Below are positions 44,983 to 54,398 of a stretch of 64,000 nucleotides of DNA, in pieces. The notes beneath the pieces were generated by a model. The model worked only from the letters and a program-made list of their open reading frames with translations, was not told where the DNA came from and ran no database searches. The stretch is from Pseudofrankia sp. DC12 (lineage in GTDB: Bacteria > Actinomycetota > Actinomycetes > Frankiales > Frankiaceae): assembly GCF_000966285.1 (NCBI RefSeq), contig NZ_KQ031391.1:5642430-5706429 (forward strand), in the 5' to 3' direction. Made by a program: the position numbers and the translations under genes. Every line of letters starts with the position of its first letter. Within the stretch, counting starts at the first letter, position 1.

Positions 44983-46053
44983 CTACGCCAACAGGGCGGA
45001 GAGCGTGACGACGCCGTAGCCGCGGTCGCGCAGCGCCGTGATGATCCCGGGAAGCGCGTCGGCGTCGAGCAGCGAGTGATCCTGCGGGTGCGAACCCAGG
45101 TGCATCAGGACGATCTCCCCCGGCGTGAGCGCGCTCACCACCCTGTCGGTGACCGAAGCCACGCTGCGCCCGCCGGAGGTGCCCTGCCAGCCGAGGGTGT
45201 CGACAGTCCAGCGGACCGGAACGTAGCCGAGCGCGTTCACCGCGGCGATGGTGCGCTGGTCGCGATCGCCGAACGGGAACCGGAACAGCGGTCGCGGGTC
45301 GCCGCCGGAAGCCGACCGGATGTCGTGCTCGGCGCCAAGCACCTGGCCGCGGATCTCTGCATCGGTCAGTTTCGTGAAGTATGGGTGAGTCATCGAGTGG
45401 TTGCCCAGCCGGTAGCCGCCAGCGGCGATGTCCCGCACCTGCGCCGGGTAGCTCTCCGCGAACTGGCCGGTAAGGAAGAACGTCGCCGGCACCTGCTCGC
45501 GCGCCAGCGTCGCGAGGATCGGCGCGACGCCGTCGGCGTTCGCGCCGGCGTCGAAGGTCAGTGCGACGACCTTGCGGTCCGTGGGCATCCGCTCCCAGTC
45601 TCGGCCGAGCAGCGACGCCGGCAGGCCGGGCCCAGGTGTCGGCGGCAGGCCGGTCGACGGCCGCGTGCCCGGCGATTTCGCCGTCGTGCCGGCCGGCGCA
45701 GCGGTGGCGGGAGATGTGCCGGTGCCTGACGGCAGCTGGCTGGTCGGCGTACTCGGGGCCGGAGTCCCACTGGTGGTCCGGCTGGCGGACGTAACGGCGG
45801 CACGGGGACGGCCGTTCCCGTTTCCGCAGGCAGCGACCGCGACCACCAGCAGGCAGAGGAGCGCGCCGAGGGCGGCCGCGCGGCGGCTGCGAATGACGGT
45901 GGAGATGACGTGCCTGCCCGCCGCCGGGTTGCGCGGGCCCCGGCGAGTCAGCCAGTCGTAGAACGGACGCCTTCGCGGCGTCCCGGCGCCGTCGCGAGGG
46001 GCCGTCAGGCCCTGGTTTCGCTGGGCCGGATGAACCTGGGGCGTCTCGGTCAC
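44983..46053 (-). CDS. Polysaccharide deacetylase (NodB domain), membrane-anchored or lipoprotein
   Basis: The product is 356 residues from a GTG at 46053. The first about 47 residues are polar. A hydrophobic segment follows, with a lipobox-like end (LLCLLVVAVAAC), then a Ser/Thr/Pro-rich linker. The NodB domain has VALTFDAGANADG (metal Asp), LGNHSMTHPYF (two metal His), FRFPFGDRD and IVLMHLG. It de-N-acetylates surface or wall glycans outside the cell. If translation began at an internal GTG before VISTVIRSRR, the signal peptide would be normally placed; the start is therefore uncertain. Confidence 0.88.
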   Translation of the reverse strand: MTETPQVHPAQRNQGLTAPRDGAGTPRRRPFYDWLTRRGPRNPAAGRHVISTVIRSRRAAALGALLCLLVVAVAACGNGNGRPRAAVTSASRTTSGTPAPSTPTSQLPSGTGTSPATAAPAGTTAKSPGTRPSTGLPPTPGPGLPASLLGRDWERMPTDRKVVALTFDAGANADGVAPILATLAREQVPATFFLTGQFAESYPAQVRDIAAGGYRLGNHSMTHPYFTKLTDAEIRGQVLGAEHDIRSASGGDPRPLFRFPFGDRDQRTIAAVNALGYVPVRWTVDTLGWQGTSGGRSVASVTDRVVSALTPGEIVLMHLGSHPQDHSLLDADALPGIITALRDRGYGVVTLSALLA

Positions 46054-46394
46054 ACCTCACTGTTTCCCAGGATCTGGGGACTGAGTCACTCCGCGTGGCC
46101 CTGTGACACGGTAGGAATCGCCCTGGACGAAGTTCGTGGTGCCCGGCCGGCGGGCTGCGCGCGGCCCTGACGGGTCGTGCTCGCCGGCGGGCGGCTGCTG
46201 GCGAGCGCCGTCAAATTGCTATGCGGGAGAATCAGACTCGTGGCTGCTCCCGGGACACGCCGGTCGACGTTGGCTCGAAGCCGGGCTCTCGTCACGCAGA
46301 GATCCCAATGCCAGGCCCTACGCTCTCCGACCCGGCCGCCATGATCGGAAACCGGGTCGGTCGACGCATCGAATCCTCGTGTGCGAAAGACGGA
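46054..46394. other. Intergenic stretch upstream of the deacetylase
   Basis: No gene seen on either strand. It should contain the deacetylase promoter; no clear -10/-35 pair was found. The region 46220-46380 has lower GC than its surroundings. Confidence 0.4.
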
Positions 46395-46823
46395 TCAGCC
46401 GCTCTTGGCGAGTTCGTCGGCGTCGGCGCGTGTGATAACCGCGTCGGCGATCGCGTACTCGGCTTCGTCGAGGACGAAGAGCGCGAAGTCGATCGCGTTG
46501 ACGGCGTCCTGCTCCGCCGCCTCAGCATGGAGCTCCGCCTTTCGGGCGTCCCAGTCCTTGCGGCGCTCCTCCGCGTCTGCGCGGATCTCGGCGAAACGCT
46601 GGTTCACGGAAGAGCGCACAGCGTCCCAGTGCTCCTTCATGCCGGCCTTCGCCCCGGCGGCGTCCTGCTTGGCCTTGGCCTTGCCCCGCTCGACAGAGGT
46701 CTTCAGCTCGGCCCGCTGCGCCTCCAGCCGCTCGCGGTTCCTGTCCCGCGCCGCGGAAACCACGTCCTCGATCTTCCGTGTTCCCTCGGACAGCTCGTCG
46801 AGCTGCTCAAACAGCGTCGTCAT
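46395..46823 (-). CDS. Coiled-coil protein of unknown function
   Basis: The product is 142 residues. Almost the whole protein is charged heptad-like helix (RKIEDVVSAARDRNRERLEAQRAELKTSVERGKAKAKQD in parts), with a C-terminal segment NAIDFALFVLDEAEYAIADAVI that may pack on it. The ATG follows GGGAGG by 5 bases. Such proteins are common and unnamed in actinobacteria. No partner is obvious. Confidence 0.82.
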   Translation of the reverse strand: MTTLFEQLDELSEGTRKIEDVVSAARDRNRERLEAQRAELKTSVERGKAKAKQDAAGAKAGMKEHWDAVRSSVNQRFAEIRADAEERRKDWDARKAELHAEAAEQDAVNAIDFALFVLDEAEYAIADAVITRADADELAKSG

Positions 46824-47084
46824 CCTGACCTCCCTGCCCCTGCTGTTCGTGGCCCTTGATCCGTTCTGGCTGACCGGTCAGCACTCGGTGTCCATACCCT
46901 GGCCCGTGGGTCCCGCACATGGACGCATCCGGAAGCGCGGGAACCGGCCGCATACGGAGAGTCACGCACCTGGGGTGCGCGTCGACATCGTGCGCTACGA
47001 CGCGCGCCGGCCACGGTCAAAACCACCCAGAACCGTGCGGCCCCGGCGCCGAGCAAGATCGGGCAGTGTGACCTGGCGCATGAA

Positions 47085-48662
47085 TCAGGCTCGTAGGACG
47101 GTGACCGTGCGGCCGGTTGGGGTGGTGGCGGTGTCGAACTGGGTGCGTTCGCTCAGGTCAGGGGCATCCGGGCGGCGGTCGAAGCTGATGAGGGTGCCGG
47201 TGGCGAGGCCGAGGCGGTCGAGGTAGTGGTCGAGCTGGGTGAGGCCCTGGCGTAGCGGGTTGGCTTTGTCGGGGTGCCAGACCTTGAGTTCGAGGGCTTC
47301 GCGCTGCCAGTGGCGTTTGCCGTTGTCGTCGGTGTAGGGCCGGCGGATCAGCAGGTCGATCCTTCCGCGGCCGACATCGTATTCCCGGTCCACGTAGCCG
47401 CCACCGTTCACGACGCGCTGGAGGAATCCCATGAGGACGAGCTGTGGGGCAACCTCGTGGTAGTGCTCGGTTGTGGTCAGCACATCGCCGTGCTCAATCC
47501 AGAACTCGGCGAACTCCCGTAGGAGCAGTTCGACGTCGAGACGACCGTCCGGCAGGACGAAGCCGCGGGGGTCGGTGACGATGTTGGCTTCTACCTGTGT
47601 GGTCAGAACGCGGACGATGACTTCTCGGTAGGTGGGGTTGGCGATCCGGACCGGGTTGCTCGTGGCGATCAGGCCGAGGTCGCGGGTATAGGCGAGATCG
47701 TCGTCGTAGGGGTCGAGCTGGACCAGGTCACCGGCCAGCAGGGGCTGCACGATGCGGCGGACCCGTGGTTCGGCCAGCCGAGCCGCCAACGAGTCAAGGT
47801 GCGTTGCCCGGGCAAGGACCAGCCGTTCCTTTGCCTGTTCCACATGATCAACGGTGATCGGTCGCGAGGCCGGGACCTCCAGTTTCACGACGATCTCGCG
47901 AGCCAGGGCGTTGACCAGCCAAGGCTGTCCCGCGGTCAGCTCGAACGCTCGGGCCACGGCCGCCGAGGTGATCTCCTGCCCGGTGTCGGCGGCGTGCTGC
48001 CCGTACAGGTGGGCGACCTCGTCCACGGTGAAGTCTCCCAGCCGCAGGGACTCCAGCTTGATGTTGAACGGGCTGGACGTTCCCAGTCGCGACGGGTCGC
48101 CCCCCGAGGCCGCCTTATAGTCACGGACGTCGCGGAGGCCGCACAGGGCGATGGAAGCGGGGAAGCTGGTCGGGCGGTCGCGGTAGCCGTCCCGGAGCTG
48201 GCTGAGGACACTGATCAGGCTCTGCCCGCTCAGCGCGTCGATCTCGTCGAAGAACAGCACCAGCGGCCGGGGGCAGGCCCGTGCCCACGCCGCCAGGCCT
48301 GCGGCGAGAAGTGTGCCCTCGGACGCCTCTGGCCACGGCGGCGGCCGCAGGGCCTGCGGCAGAGCCGTTTCCGCGACCGCGCGCAGGCGAGCGAGGAGGT
48401 CGCGGGTCGCTGCGCCATAGTCGTCGAGGGCGGCCCGCCCCGCCTCGCAGGAGAACAGCAACGCGGCATAGCGGCCCTTGGCAGTCAGTTCGTCGGCGAG
48501 CGCGGTCAGTGTCGTGGTCTTGCCGGTCTGGTGGGGCGCGTGGACGACGAAGTAGCCTTCCTGCTCCACCAGGTCGGGGACCTCCGGCAGCCGAGACACC
48601 GCCGGAACCATGTAGTCGGTCCCGGTGCGGCACGGGCCAGCGGTCTGGAACCGGCGAGCCAT
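47085..48662 (-). CDS. AAA ATPase fused to a PD-(D/E)XK-type nuclease domain
   Basis: The product is 525 residues. The N-terminal P-loop is VVHAPHQTGKTTTLTAL (near 40-56), with Walker B RPLVLFFDEIDALSG, then a winged-helix region (AFELTAGQPWLVNALAREIV). The C terminus has a nuclease-like core: DREYDVGRGRIDLLIRRPY (Asp) and QREALELKVWH (E-x-K), followed by GLTQLDHYLDRLGL, as in DUF1703-type restriction-like folds. It lies directly downstream of the Wadjet operon on the same strand, 125 bp from jetD, so it may be part of the same defence locus. Confidence 0.85.
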   Translation of the reverse strand: MARRFQTAGPCRTGTDYMVPAVSRLPEVPDLVEQEGYFVVHAPHQTGKTTTLTALADELTAKGRYAALLFSCEAGRAALDDYGAATRDLLARLRAVAETALPQALRPPPWPEASEGTLLAAGLAAWARACPRPLVLFFDEIDALSGQSLISVLSQLRDGYRDRPTSFPASIALCGLRDVRDYKAASGGDPSRLGTSSPFNIKLESLRLGDFTVDEVAHLYGQHAADTGQEITSAAVARAFELTAGQPWLVNALAREIVVKLEVPASRPITVDHVEQAKERLVLARATHLDSLAARLAEPRVRRIVQPLLAGDLVQLDPYDDDLAYTRDLGLIATSNPVRIANPTYREVIVRVLTTQVEANIVTDPRGFVLPDGRLDVELLLREFAEFWIEHGDVLTTTEHYHEVAPQLVLMGFLQRVVNGGGYVDREYDVGRGRIDLLIRRPYTDDNGKRHWQREALELKVWHPDKANPLRQGLTQLDHYLDRLGLATGTLISFDRRPDAPDLSERTQFDTATTPTGRTVTVLRA

Positions 48663-48787
48663 CGATCGTCACGCTCCACACGCCAGGCGGCATAGATCAC
48701 TGCATTCACACCCTACGCATCCGCCCATTATCGTTCGTGATCTCTGGGGTTCGACCGTCAGGCCGCTGGACGGGCAGGCGCGCAAGG

Positions 48788-50194
48788 CTATGCCATCCCC
48801 CGGCGCCCCCCTGTCGGCTGGTCACGCGCCGGCTTGACGAGTGCCTGCGGAGTGCGTCGCCTCGCCCACTTCTCTGGCCTCGCCCACAGCGTTCTGCCGG
48901 TCGGCCCGAGGTCGGAAGGATCAGCGGCGAGGTCGGCGAGAAGGTCCGGGAGTACCAGCTCCTCGTCGATGCGTATGGCGTGCTGCTCGAGGGCGGGTCG
49001 CAGTTCTGGATCCCAGGCCGCGTCGACGGGCCGGCCGGTGAGCGCACCGCCGCCGACGGCGAGCGCGGCCCGGTAGGCCTCGGCATCGAAACGCCAGGGC
49101 TGCCAGGTGATCCGTTCCAGCAGGCCACCGGCGATCCGCAGGCCACCCCAGTCGAAGTCGCCGTGGTAGACGAACCGGGCGCCGTCGCGGGCGAGTGCGT
49201 CGAGCAGGCTCAGCACCGCGGCCGACGGCTGGCCCGACACGCAAACGAGGGGCGGGGCGGTGGCGCCCAGCTCGTCGGCCGCGCTGGCCAGCACGATGGG
49301 GTTCTCGCAGAGGAAGACGGTGCGCGTGCCGACGCCGAGGTCCGGCTGGTGCTGGCTGTGGCTGAGCTGGCGCAGCGTGAGCACGCAGGGCTCCCCGGTC
49401 TCGGCCGCGGCGGCGAGCACGCGCCCGGTCGAGGTCGCCGAGCCGCCGGGCAGGCCCAGGCACAGCACGGTCGACGAGAGGTCGTCGCGGTGGACCCCGA
49501 CGGTGGCCCAGGCGGCTCGGCGGCCCGCGGCGGAGCCGTCGCCGGTCGGGCTGGAGCCGCCCAGCACCCGGGCCGCGGGCAGCGCGAGCGTCGTCAGCGG
49601 TCGGCCGTCGTCCAGGGCGTGGGCGTCGCCGGCGCAGGCCGCGGCCAGCCGGCCGAGTGCGATTCCGGGCGAAGGCAAGGCCTCGAGCACCGCCACGAGT
49701 CCGCGGACCAAGGCCGCGGCCGTCTCCGGGGTTCCCGTCAGCCGGCGCAGCGTGCCAGTGCCGTCCAGCCAGCTCAGCCAGGATGTGAGGATCGGACGCG
49801 CGGCGACGAGCTCGTCCAGCGGTGCCCGCGCCGCCGACCAGGCCGACCCCTCGGCGGCGGCCTGCGCGGCCAGATTCTGGACGGGGCCGGTCAACAGGTG
49901 GATGGCCTCGGCGAGCCCCCCGGGCGCTGCGCCGCTGGCGCGCAGCAGGGCGTCGACGTCGTCCAGGGACACCGACAGCGACGCGCCGGCACCCGCTCGG
50001 CGGCCGAGCAGCAGTTCGGCCGCCCGCCGCTGGTCCGGGCTGGCGTTGCCAAGGGTGACGACGCCGGTGAGCGGCCGGCCCTGCTCGAGGCGGCGCCGCG
50101 CCCGGCTGACCAGCCAGCCGGTGTGCTCGCCGCCCAGCAGCCGCCGCAGCCGATCGCTGTCGCGGCTAGGCGGACCCGAGGCGTCGGCGCCCAT
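48788..50194 (-). CDS. jetD: Wadjet JetD nuclease subunit (TIGR02679/DUF2399-type)
   Basis: The product is 468 residues. The C-terminal Toprim-like domain has TVFLCENPIVLASA (Glu) and FVYHGDFDWGGLRIAGGLL near 346 (Asp-x-Asp), the DUF2399 signature related to topoisomerase VI. JetD cuts DNA that the JetABC motor has recognised. The ATG at 50194 was chosen; a TTG one codon upstream also exists, and an ATG at the jetC stop runs into a stop. It starts 13 bp after jetC. Confidence 0.92.
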   Translation of the reverse strand: MGADASGPPSRDSDRLRRLLGGEHTGWLVSRARRRLEQGRPLTGVVTLGNASPDQRRAAELLLGRRAGAGASLSVSLDDVDALLRASGAAPGGLAEAIHLLTGPVQNLAAQAAAEGSAWSAARAPLDELVAARPILTSWLSWLDGTGTLRRLTGTPETAAALVRGLVAVLEALPSPGIALGRLAAACAGDAHALDDGRPLTTLALPAARVLGGSSPTGDGSAAGRRAAWATVGVHRDDLSSTVLCLGLPGGSATSTGRVLAAAAETGEPCVLTLRQLSHSQHQPDLGVGTRTVFLCENPIVLASAADELGATAPPLVCVSGQPSAAVLSLLDALARDGARFVYHGDFDWGGLRIAGGLLERITWQPWRFDAEAYRAALAVGGGALTGRPVDAAWDPELRPALEQHAIRIDEELVLPDLLADLAADPSDLGPTGRTLWARPEKWARRRTPQALVKPARDQPTGGRRGMA

Positions 50195-50207
50195 CAACCG
50201 GCGCCCA

Positions 50208-53200
50208 TCAGTCGAACGGAAGCAGGGCGGCGGCGTCAGGCGGAGCGTCCTGCGCGGTTCGCGGTGCCTGCGGGAGGTGCGGCACCGGCCGCTCCAGGCG
50301 GGACCGGGCCTGACCGTCCCAGCGCCAGGGGGTGACGAGCACCGCGTCGACGCCGTCGCGGCGGGAGAGCTGGGCGATCGCCAGGCCGGGCACCTCCGGG
50401 TAGCAGCCCCACTCGCGTTCGCTCGTCATGACGACGTCCAGGTCGAACGCGGCCAGTAGGCCGAGGCATTTGGCGCGGGAGTCGTCGTCGACGCCCGCGA
50501 AGGCCTCGTCCAGCGCGATCAGGCGCGGCGCCCGCTGTCCGCCGGCCGAGTCGTAGAACGAGGACGCGGCGGCGAACAGCGGCACCGAGGCGGCGAGCAC
50601 CCGCTCGCCGCCGGACGCCGGACCGGTCGCCGGGCGCCACACCCCGTCCTGGAAACGCTGGACGGCGAACTCGTGCCAGTGCCGGTAGTCGAGGGCGCGG
50701 GTCAGCTGCTCGGCCCAGCCGCCGGTGGTGTCGGCGCTGTGCTCCCGGCTGATCTCCTCCTGGAGGAACGCGCCGACCGCCGCCCGGTCGGCGGCGCTCC
50801 ACGCGTCGGTGGTCTGGCGCAGCAGCCGGTCGCGGACCGGCCCCAGCCCGTCGGGCGCGGTGCGGGCGGTCCGCCACTGCAGCCGCAGCCGCATCCCGGT
50901 CGAGGTCGGCCGGGTCTCCAGCGCGGCGTTGATCTGGCGGACCTGCTCCTCGGCGGCGCTGATCAGCTCCTGCAACGCGCCGGCCACCTCGTTGACCAGA
51001 TGGTTCTCCAGGATCTCGCGTTCCTTCGCCGAGAGCAGCAGCGCTCGCTGCTCGGTCTCGGCGGCGAGCGCCGCGACCAGCGCGGGGACGTCCTGTCGAC
51101 GGCCCTGGAAGAGCACATCGACGACGATCACACCGTCGGTGACGACCATCCCGACCGTGTGGCCATGGCGGGACAACGCGTCGGTGAGGATCTTGTGTTC
51201 GGCTGACACCCGCTGCTGGACGAGCTCCCAACGGCGGTCGGCCTCGTCGACGCCGTCGAGCGCGGCGTTGACGGCCCGGGCGAGTGTGATCGCCGGGCTG
51301 GGGACCCAGGACACCGCCGGGTCGGGGATCTCCAGCTCCGGGACCGCGACCGCGAGCAGCCCGGTCGCGGCGAACGCCCGCAGCCGGTCGACGGCGGCCT
51401 CCCGATCGGCGGCGGCCTGCGCGATGGAGGCGGCCAGGGCCTCCCGGCGGCCCTGCGCCTGGCCCCGTTCGCCGAGCGCGGCGCGCTCGGCCGCCCGGGC
51501 CGCCTTCTCCTCCCGGCCGCAGGTGGCAAGGCCGGCGTCGACGGCGGCGAGTCTGCGGTGCAGCTCGTCGACGGCGGCGCCGGAGTTCTCGACCAGCACA
51601 CGGTGCCGTTCGGCGGCGGCCTCGGCCTGCGCCGCGGCTTCGGCCTGGTCCTCGAGAGCAGCGGTGTGCCGGCTGGCCGCGTCGTCGAGCTCGGCGGTGG
51701 CCCTGTCCTGCGTCTGGTGGGACCGGGCGAGCGCCTGCGCCGCCGGCCACAGTCCGGCGAGCGCCGCGCGGTAGTCACCGAGGGCCGCGCGCACGAGCGC
51801 GAGCGCTGCCTCGTCGATGGGTAGCCCGACGTCGCCCGCGAACTCCACCGCTAGGGCGTGTGCCTGCTCCGCTTCGGCTCGGCGCTGGCCAAGGACGGTG
51901 ACCGCCTGCTCGTGTTCGAGATCGACGCGTCGGCGTGCGGCGTGCTCGTGGGCGAGGGCTGCGTGGGCGTCCCGAAGTGCCGTGTCGGCCGGCAGCTGCC
52001 CGTGCTCCGCGGCGAGCGCGCGCTGCTGGTCGGCGAGGCCGGCCACCGCCGCGGCAAGGGTGGCCAGACGCTCGCGCAGGCCGTCCGCCTCGGCGCGCAG
52101 CCGGACCAGCCGCTCCCGCCGGGCCGCTTCCCGCGCACCCTCGCCGAGGTAGGTCGCGGCGGGCTTGTGCCACGAGCCGGCCAGCACCCCGTTGCGGAAG
52201 CGGCCGTCGACACCGACCCAGGTGGCCCCGTCGTCGTCGTCCAGGCCGATCGCCGCGAGAACCCGCGCCAGGACAGCGTCGTCGAGCGCCGCGGCCGACT
52301 GGTCGGCGCGGTCGACCGCCGGCACGAGCACCGTCGCGAGAGTGCGGCCCGCCGCCGGGCGGTCGGCCGCGACGAGCACGTCGTCGGTGACCGCGTCGCG
52401 CAGCTGGCCGCCGGGGCTGACCCAGGCGTCGAGGATGCCAGCCGCCTCCAGCGCGGCCTCGATGCCGGCCCGGTGCTCGGCGGGCACCCCGTCCGCGAAG
52501 TCCACCGCCTTCCACAGCGGCGCGCCAGGGCGACCCGTGCGGGCCGGCGCCGCGCGGGTGTACGGCGTGGGCGGCGCGTCGTGGCCGCCGGCGACCAGCC
52601 GGTCGATCTCCTCGGTCAGCGCCGCGAGCTCGGTCCGCGTGGTCTCGGTCTCGGTCTCGGCCTCGGCCTGCCGGCGGCCGAGCGCCGCGGTCGCGTCCCG
52701 GGCCGCCTCGTCGACGGCCGTCACCAGCGGGCTGCGGCCGTCAGGAGCGTCCACCCAGTCGGCGAGGGCGGCCAGCGTCACGTCCTGGTCCGGCAGCCGC
52801 AGGTGCAGACAGCGGCGCAGGTAGGCGGCGGCCGCCTCCAGCAGCTGGTCGCCGCGCTGGGTGACCTGGTCGTCGGCCGCCGCGATGCGGGCGGCGACCG
52901 CCTGCTGCTCGCCGATGATCCGGTCCAGCGCGACCCTGGCGGCGACTGCCGCCGCCGCGACCGCCGCCGCCGTGCCGAGCAGTCCCTCCAGGCTCGACAC
53001 GGCCCGCTGCTGGTCGGTGAGGATCGCGTCGGCCGCGCGGCGCGCGTCCGGATACGGCGGCGCCTCCCGTTCCAGCTCGCGCAGCACGCGGGCGTGCCGG
53101 TCGCCGGCCAGGGCGGCGCCGGCGGAGCGGGCGGCGTCATCGGCGACGGCGGCGAACGACACCTCGTCGCCGTGGACCGCGCTCTGGGCGTCGGCGACCT

Positions 53201-54398
53201 GGGCACGCCAGCTCTCGACGGCCTGGGCGGCCTGCTGGCTGTCCCGCGCGCGCTGCGCCGCGAACCGGGCGAGCCGGCCGGCCTCCTGCTCGGCGAAGCC
53301 CAGCGCCTTGGCGTCGCGCATCTCCGGGCTGTCGCTCAGGGCCTCACGCCGGGCCGCGAGCTGTTCGGCTTCCCGCGCGAGCGCCTCCAGCCGCGTGACC
53401 GCGGAGTCCAGCGCCTCCTGCGCGCGCTCGCGGGCGGTCTCCGCCTCGGCCAGCTCGCGGCCGTGCTGCTCGTAGCGGCTGTGCGCCTGGCGCGGCGGTG
53501 CGGCGAAGCGCTTCGCCGCGATCTGGGCGTAGCGGCCGTAGTGGGTGAGGAATGCCTGCGTCGCGGCCTGGGCCTCGGTGAGCGCGCGCAGCACCTCCCG
53601 CTCCTCGTCCAGCCCGCGGAACGCCTCGGCGACCGTGGTCACCAGGGCCGGGTCCAGTGGCGCGAGCGCCTCGGTCAGCGCCCGGGACAGCAGCTTCTCG
53701 TCCGGCTTCTTGGACAGCTGCGGCTGGCGGAGCTGGATGAGCAGGTTCACCAGCGTCTCGTAGCGCTGCGGCCCGAGGCCGAACAGCGCCTCGTCGACGG
53801 CTCGCCGATAGTCGGACGCAGTGTCGTACACCTGCCCGTGGCCCTCGACGACCTCCTTGAGCTTGTCCCTGGTCAGTGCCACCCGGGTCGGGCCGACGAG
53901 GGTGAAGTCGGCGCCGACCCGCCGGCTCGTGACGAAGAACCAGTGACGGGCGATCCCACGGCCGGCGACCGCCTTCAGCCCGGCCCCGATCGTGCGGTAC
54001 TCGGGCGCACCATCCGCGCCGACCCGGCCGAACTCGAGCCAGGTGTAACCGAGCCGTTCCGGGTGCGGGTGCCGGCCGCCGAGCAGCAGGTTCCACTCCA
54101 TCCGCTTGTTGCGGTCGCCGTCGGGCTCGACCCGGTGCGGGGCAAGCTCCCCGTCGAGCAGGAACGGCAGCGTCAGCGCGAGCACCTTCGACTTGCCGGT
54201 GCCGTTGTTGCCGCGCAGCAGCAGCCGCCCGTCGTAGAAGTGAAACTCCTCCACGTCGTAGTAAAAGAGGTCCACCAGCCCGGCACGGAGCGGCTGCCAC
54301 CGGTCCCGGCGCGGGACCGGTGGCAGCGTCGGGCCCACGCCATTGGCTGGCACCCCGCCCGCGGCGGGGCTGGTCAGTGCCTGCGCCGTGTTGCTCAC
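50208..54398 (-). CDS. jetC: Wadjet JetC SMC-like ATPase (TIGR02680-type)
   Basis: The product is 1396 residues. Head motifs: Walker A GNNGTGKS at 63-70; ABC signature GPASGGERVLAASVPLF near 1260; Walker B LIALDEAFAGVDDDSRAKCLGLLAAF near 1296. About 1000 residues of Ala/Arg/Glu coiled coil lie between, with a hinge-like middle (about 600-770). It is the MukB-like motor that loads on and extrudes DNA loops, sensing small circular plasmids. The GTG overlaps the jetB stop (GTGA). Confidence 0.95.
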   Translation of the reverse strand: MSNTAQALTSPAAGGVPANGVGPTLPPVPRRDRWQPLRAGLVDLFYYDVEEFHFYDGRLLLRGNNGTGKSKVLALTLPFLLDGELAPHRVEPDGDRNKRMEWNLLLGGRHPHPERLGYTWLEFGRVGADGAPEYRTIGAGLKAVAGRGIARHWFFVTSRRVGADFTLVGPTRVALTRDKLKEVVEGHGQVYDTASDYRRAVDEALFGLGPQRYETLVNLLIQLRQPQLSKKPDEKLLSRALTEALAPLDPALVTTVAEAFRGLDEEREVLRALTEAQAATQAFLTHYGRYAQIAAKRFAAPPRQAHSRYEQHGRELAEAETARERAQEALDSAVTRLEALAREAEQLAARREALSDSPEMRDAKALGFAEQEAGRLARFAAQRARDSQQAAQAVESWRAQVADAQSAVHGDEVSFAAVADDAARSAGAALAGDRHARVLRELEREAPPYPDARRAADAILTDQQRAVSSLEGLLGTAAAVAAAAVAARVALDRIIGEQQAVAARIAAADDQVTQRGDQLLEAAAAYLRRCLHLRLPDQDVTLAALADWVDAPDGRSPLVTAVDEAARDATAALGRRQAEAETETETTRTELAALTEEIDRLVAGGHDAPPTPYTRAAPARTGRPGAPLWKAVDFADGVPAEHRAGIEAALEAAGILDAWVSPGGQLRDAVTDDVLVAADRPAAGRTLATVLVPAVDRADQSAAALDDAVLARVLAAIGLDDDDGATWVGVDGRFRNGVLAGSWHKPAATYLGEGAREAARRERLVRLRAEADGLRERLATLAAAVAGLADQQRALAAEHGQLPADTALRDAHAALAHEHAARRRVDLEHEQAVTVLGQRRAEAEQAHALAVEFAGDVGLPIDEAALALVRAALGDYRAALAGLWPAAQALARSHQTQDRATAELDDAASRHTAALEDQAEAAAQAEAAAERHRVLVENSGAAVDELHRRLAAVDAGLATCGREEKAARAAERAALGERGQAQGRREALAASIAQAAADREAAVDRLRAFAATGLLAVAVPELEIPDPAVSWVPSPAITLARAVNAALDGVDEADRRWELVQQRVSAEHKILTDALSRHGHTVGMVVTDGVIVVDVLFQGRRQDVPALVAALAAETEQRALLLSAKEREILENHLVNEVAGALQELISAAEEQVRQINAALETRPTSTGMRLRLQWRTARTAPDGLGPVRDRLLRQTTDAWSAADRAAVGAFLQEEISREHSADTTGGWAEQLTRALDYRHWHEFAVQRFQDGVWRPATGPASGGERVLAASVPLFAAASSFYDSAGGQRAPRLIALDEAFAGVDDDSRAKCLGLLAAFDLDVVMTSEREWGCYPEVPGLAIAQLSRRDGVDAVLVTPWRWDGQARSRLERPVPHLPQAPRTAQDAPPDAAALLPFD

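Noticed and set aside
46220-46310. tRNA-like segment
   Set aside because: No T-loop consensus and no cloverleaf could be drawn; the resemblance was limited to one stem.
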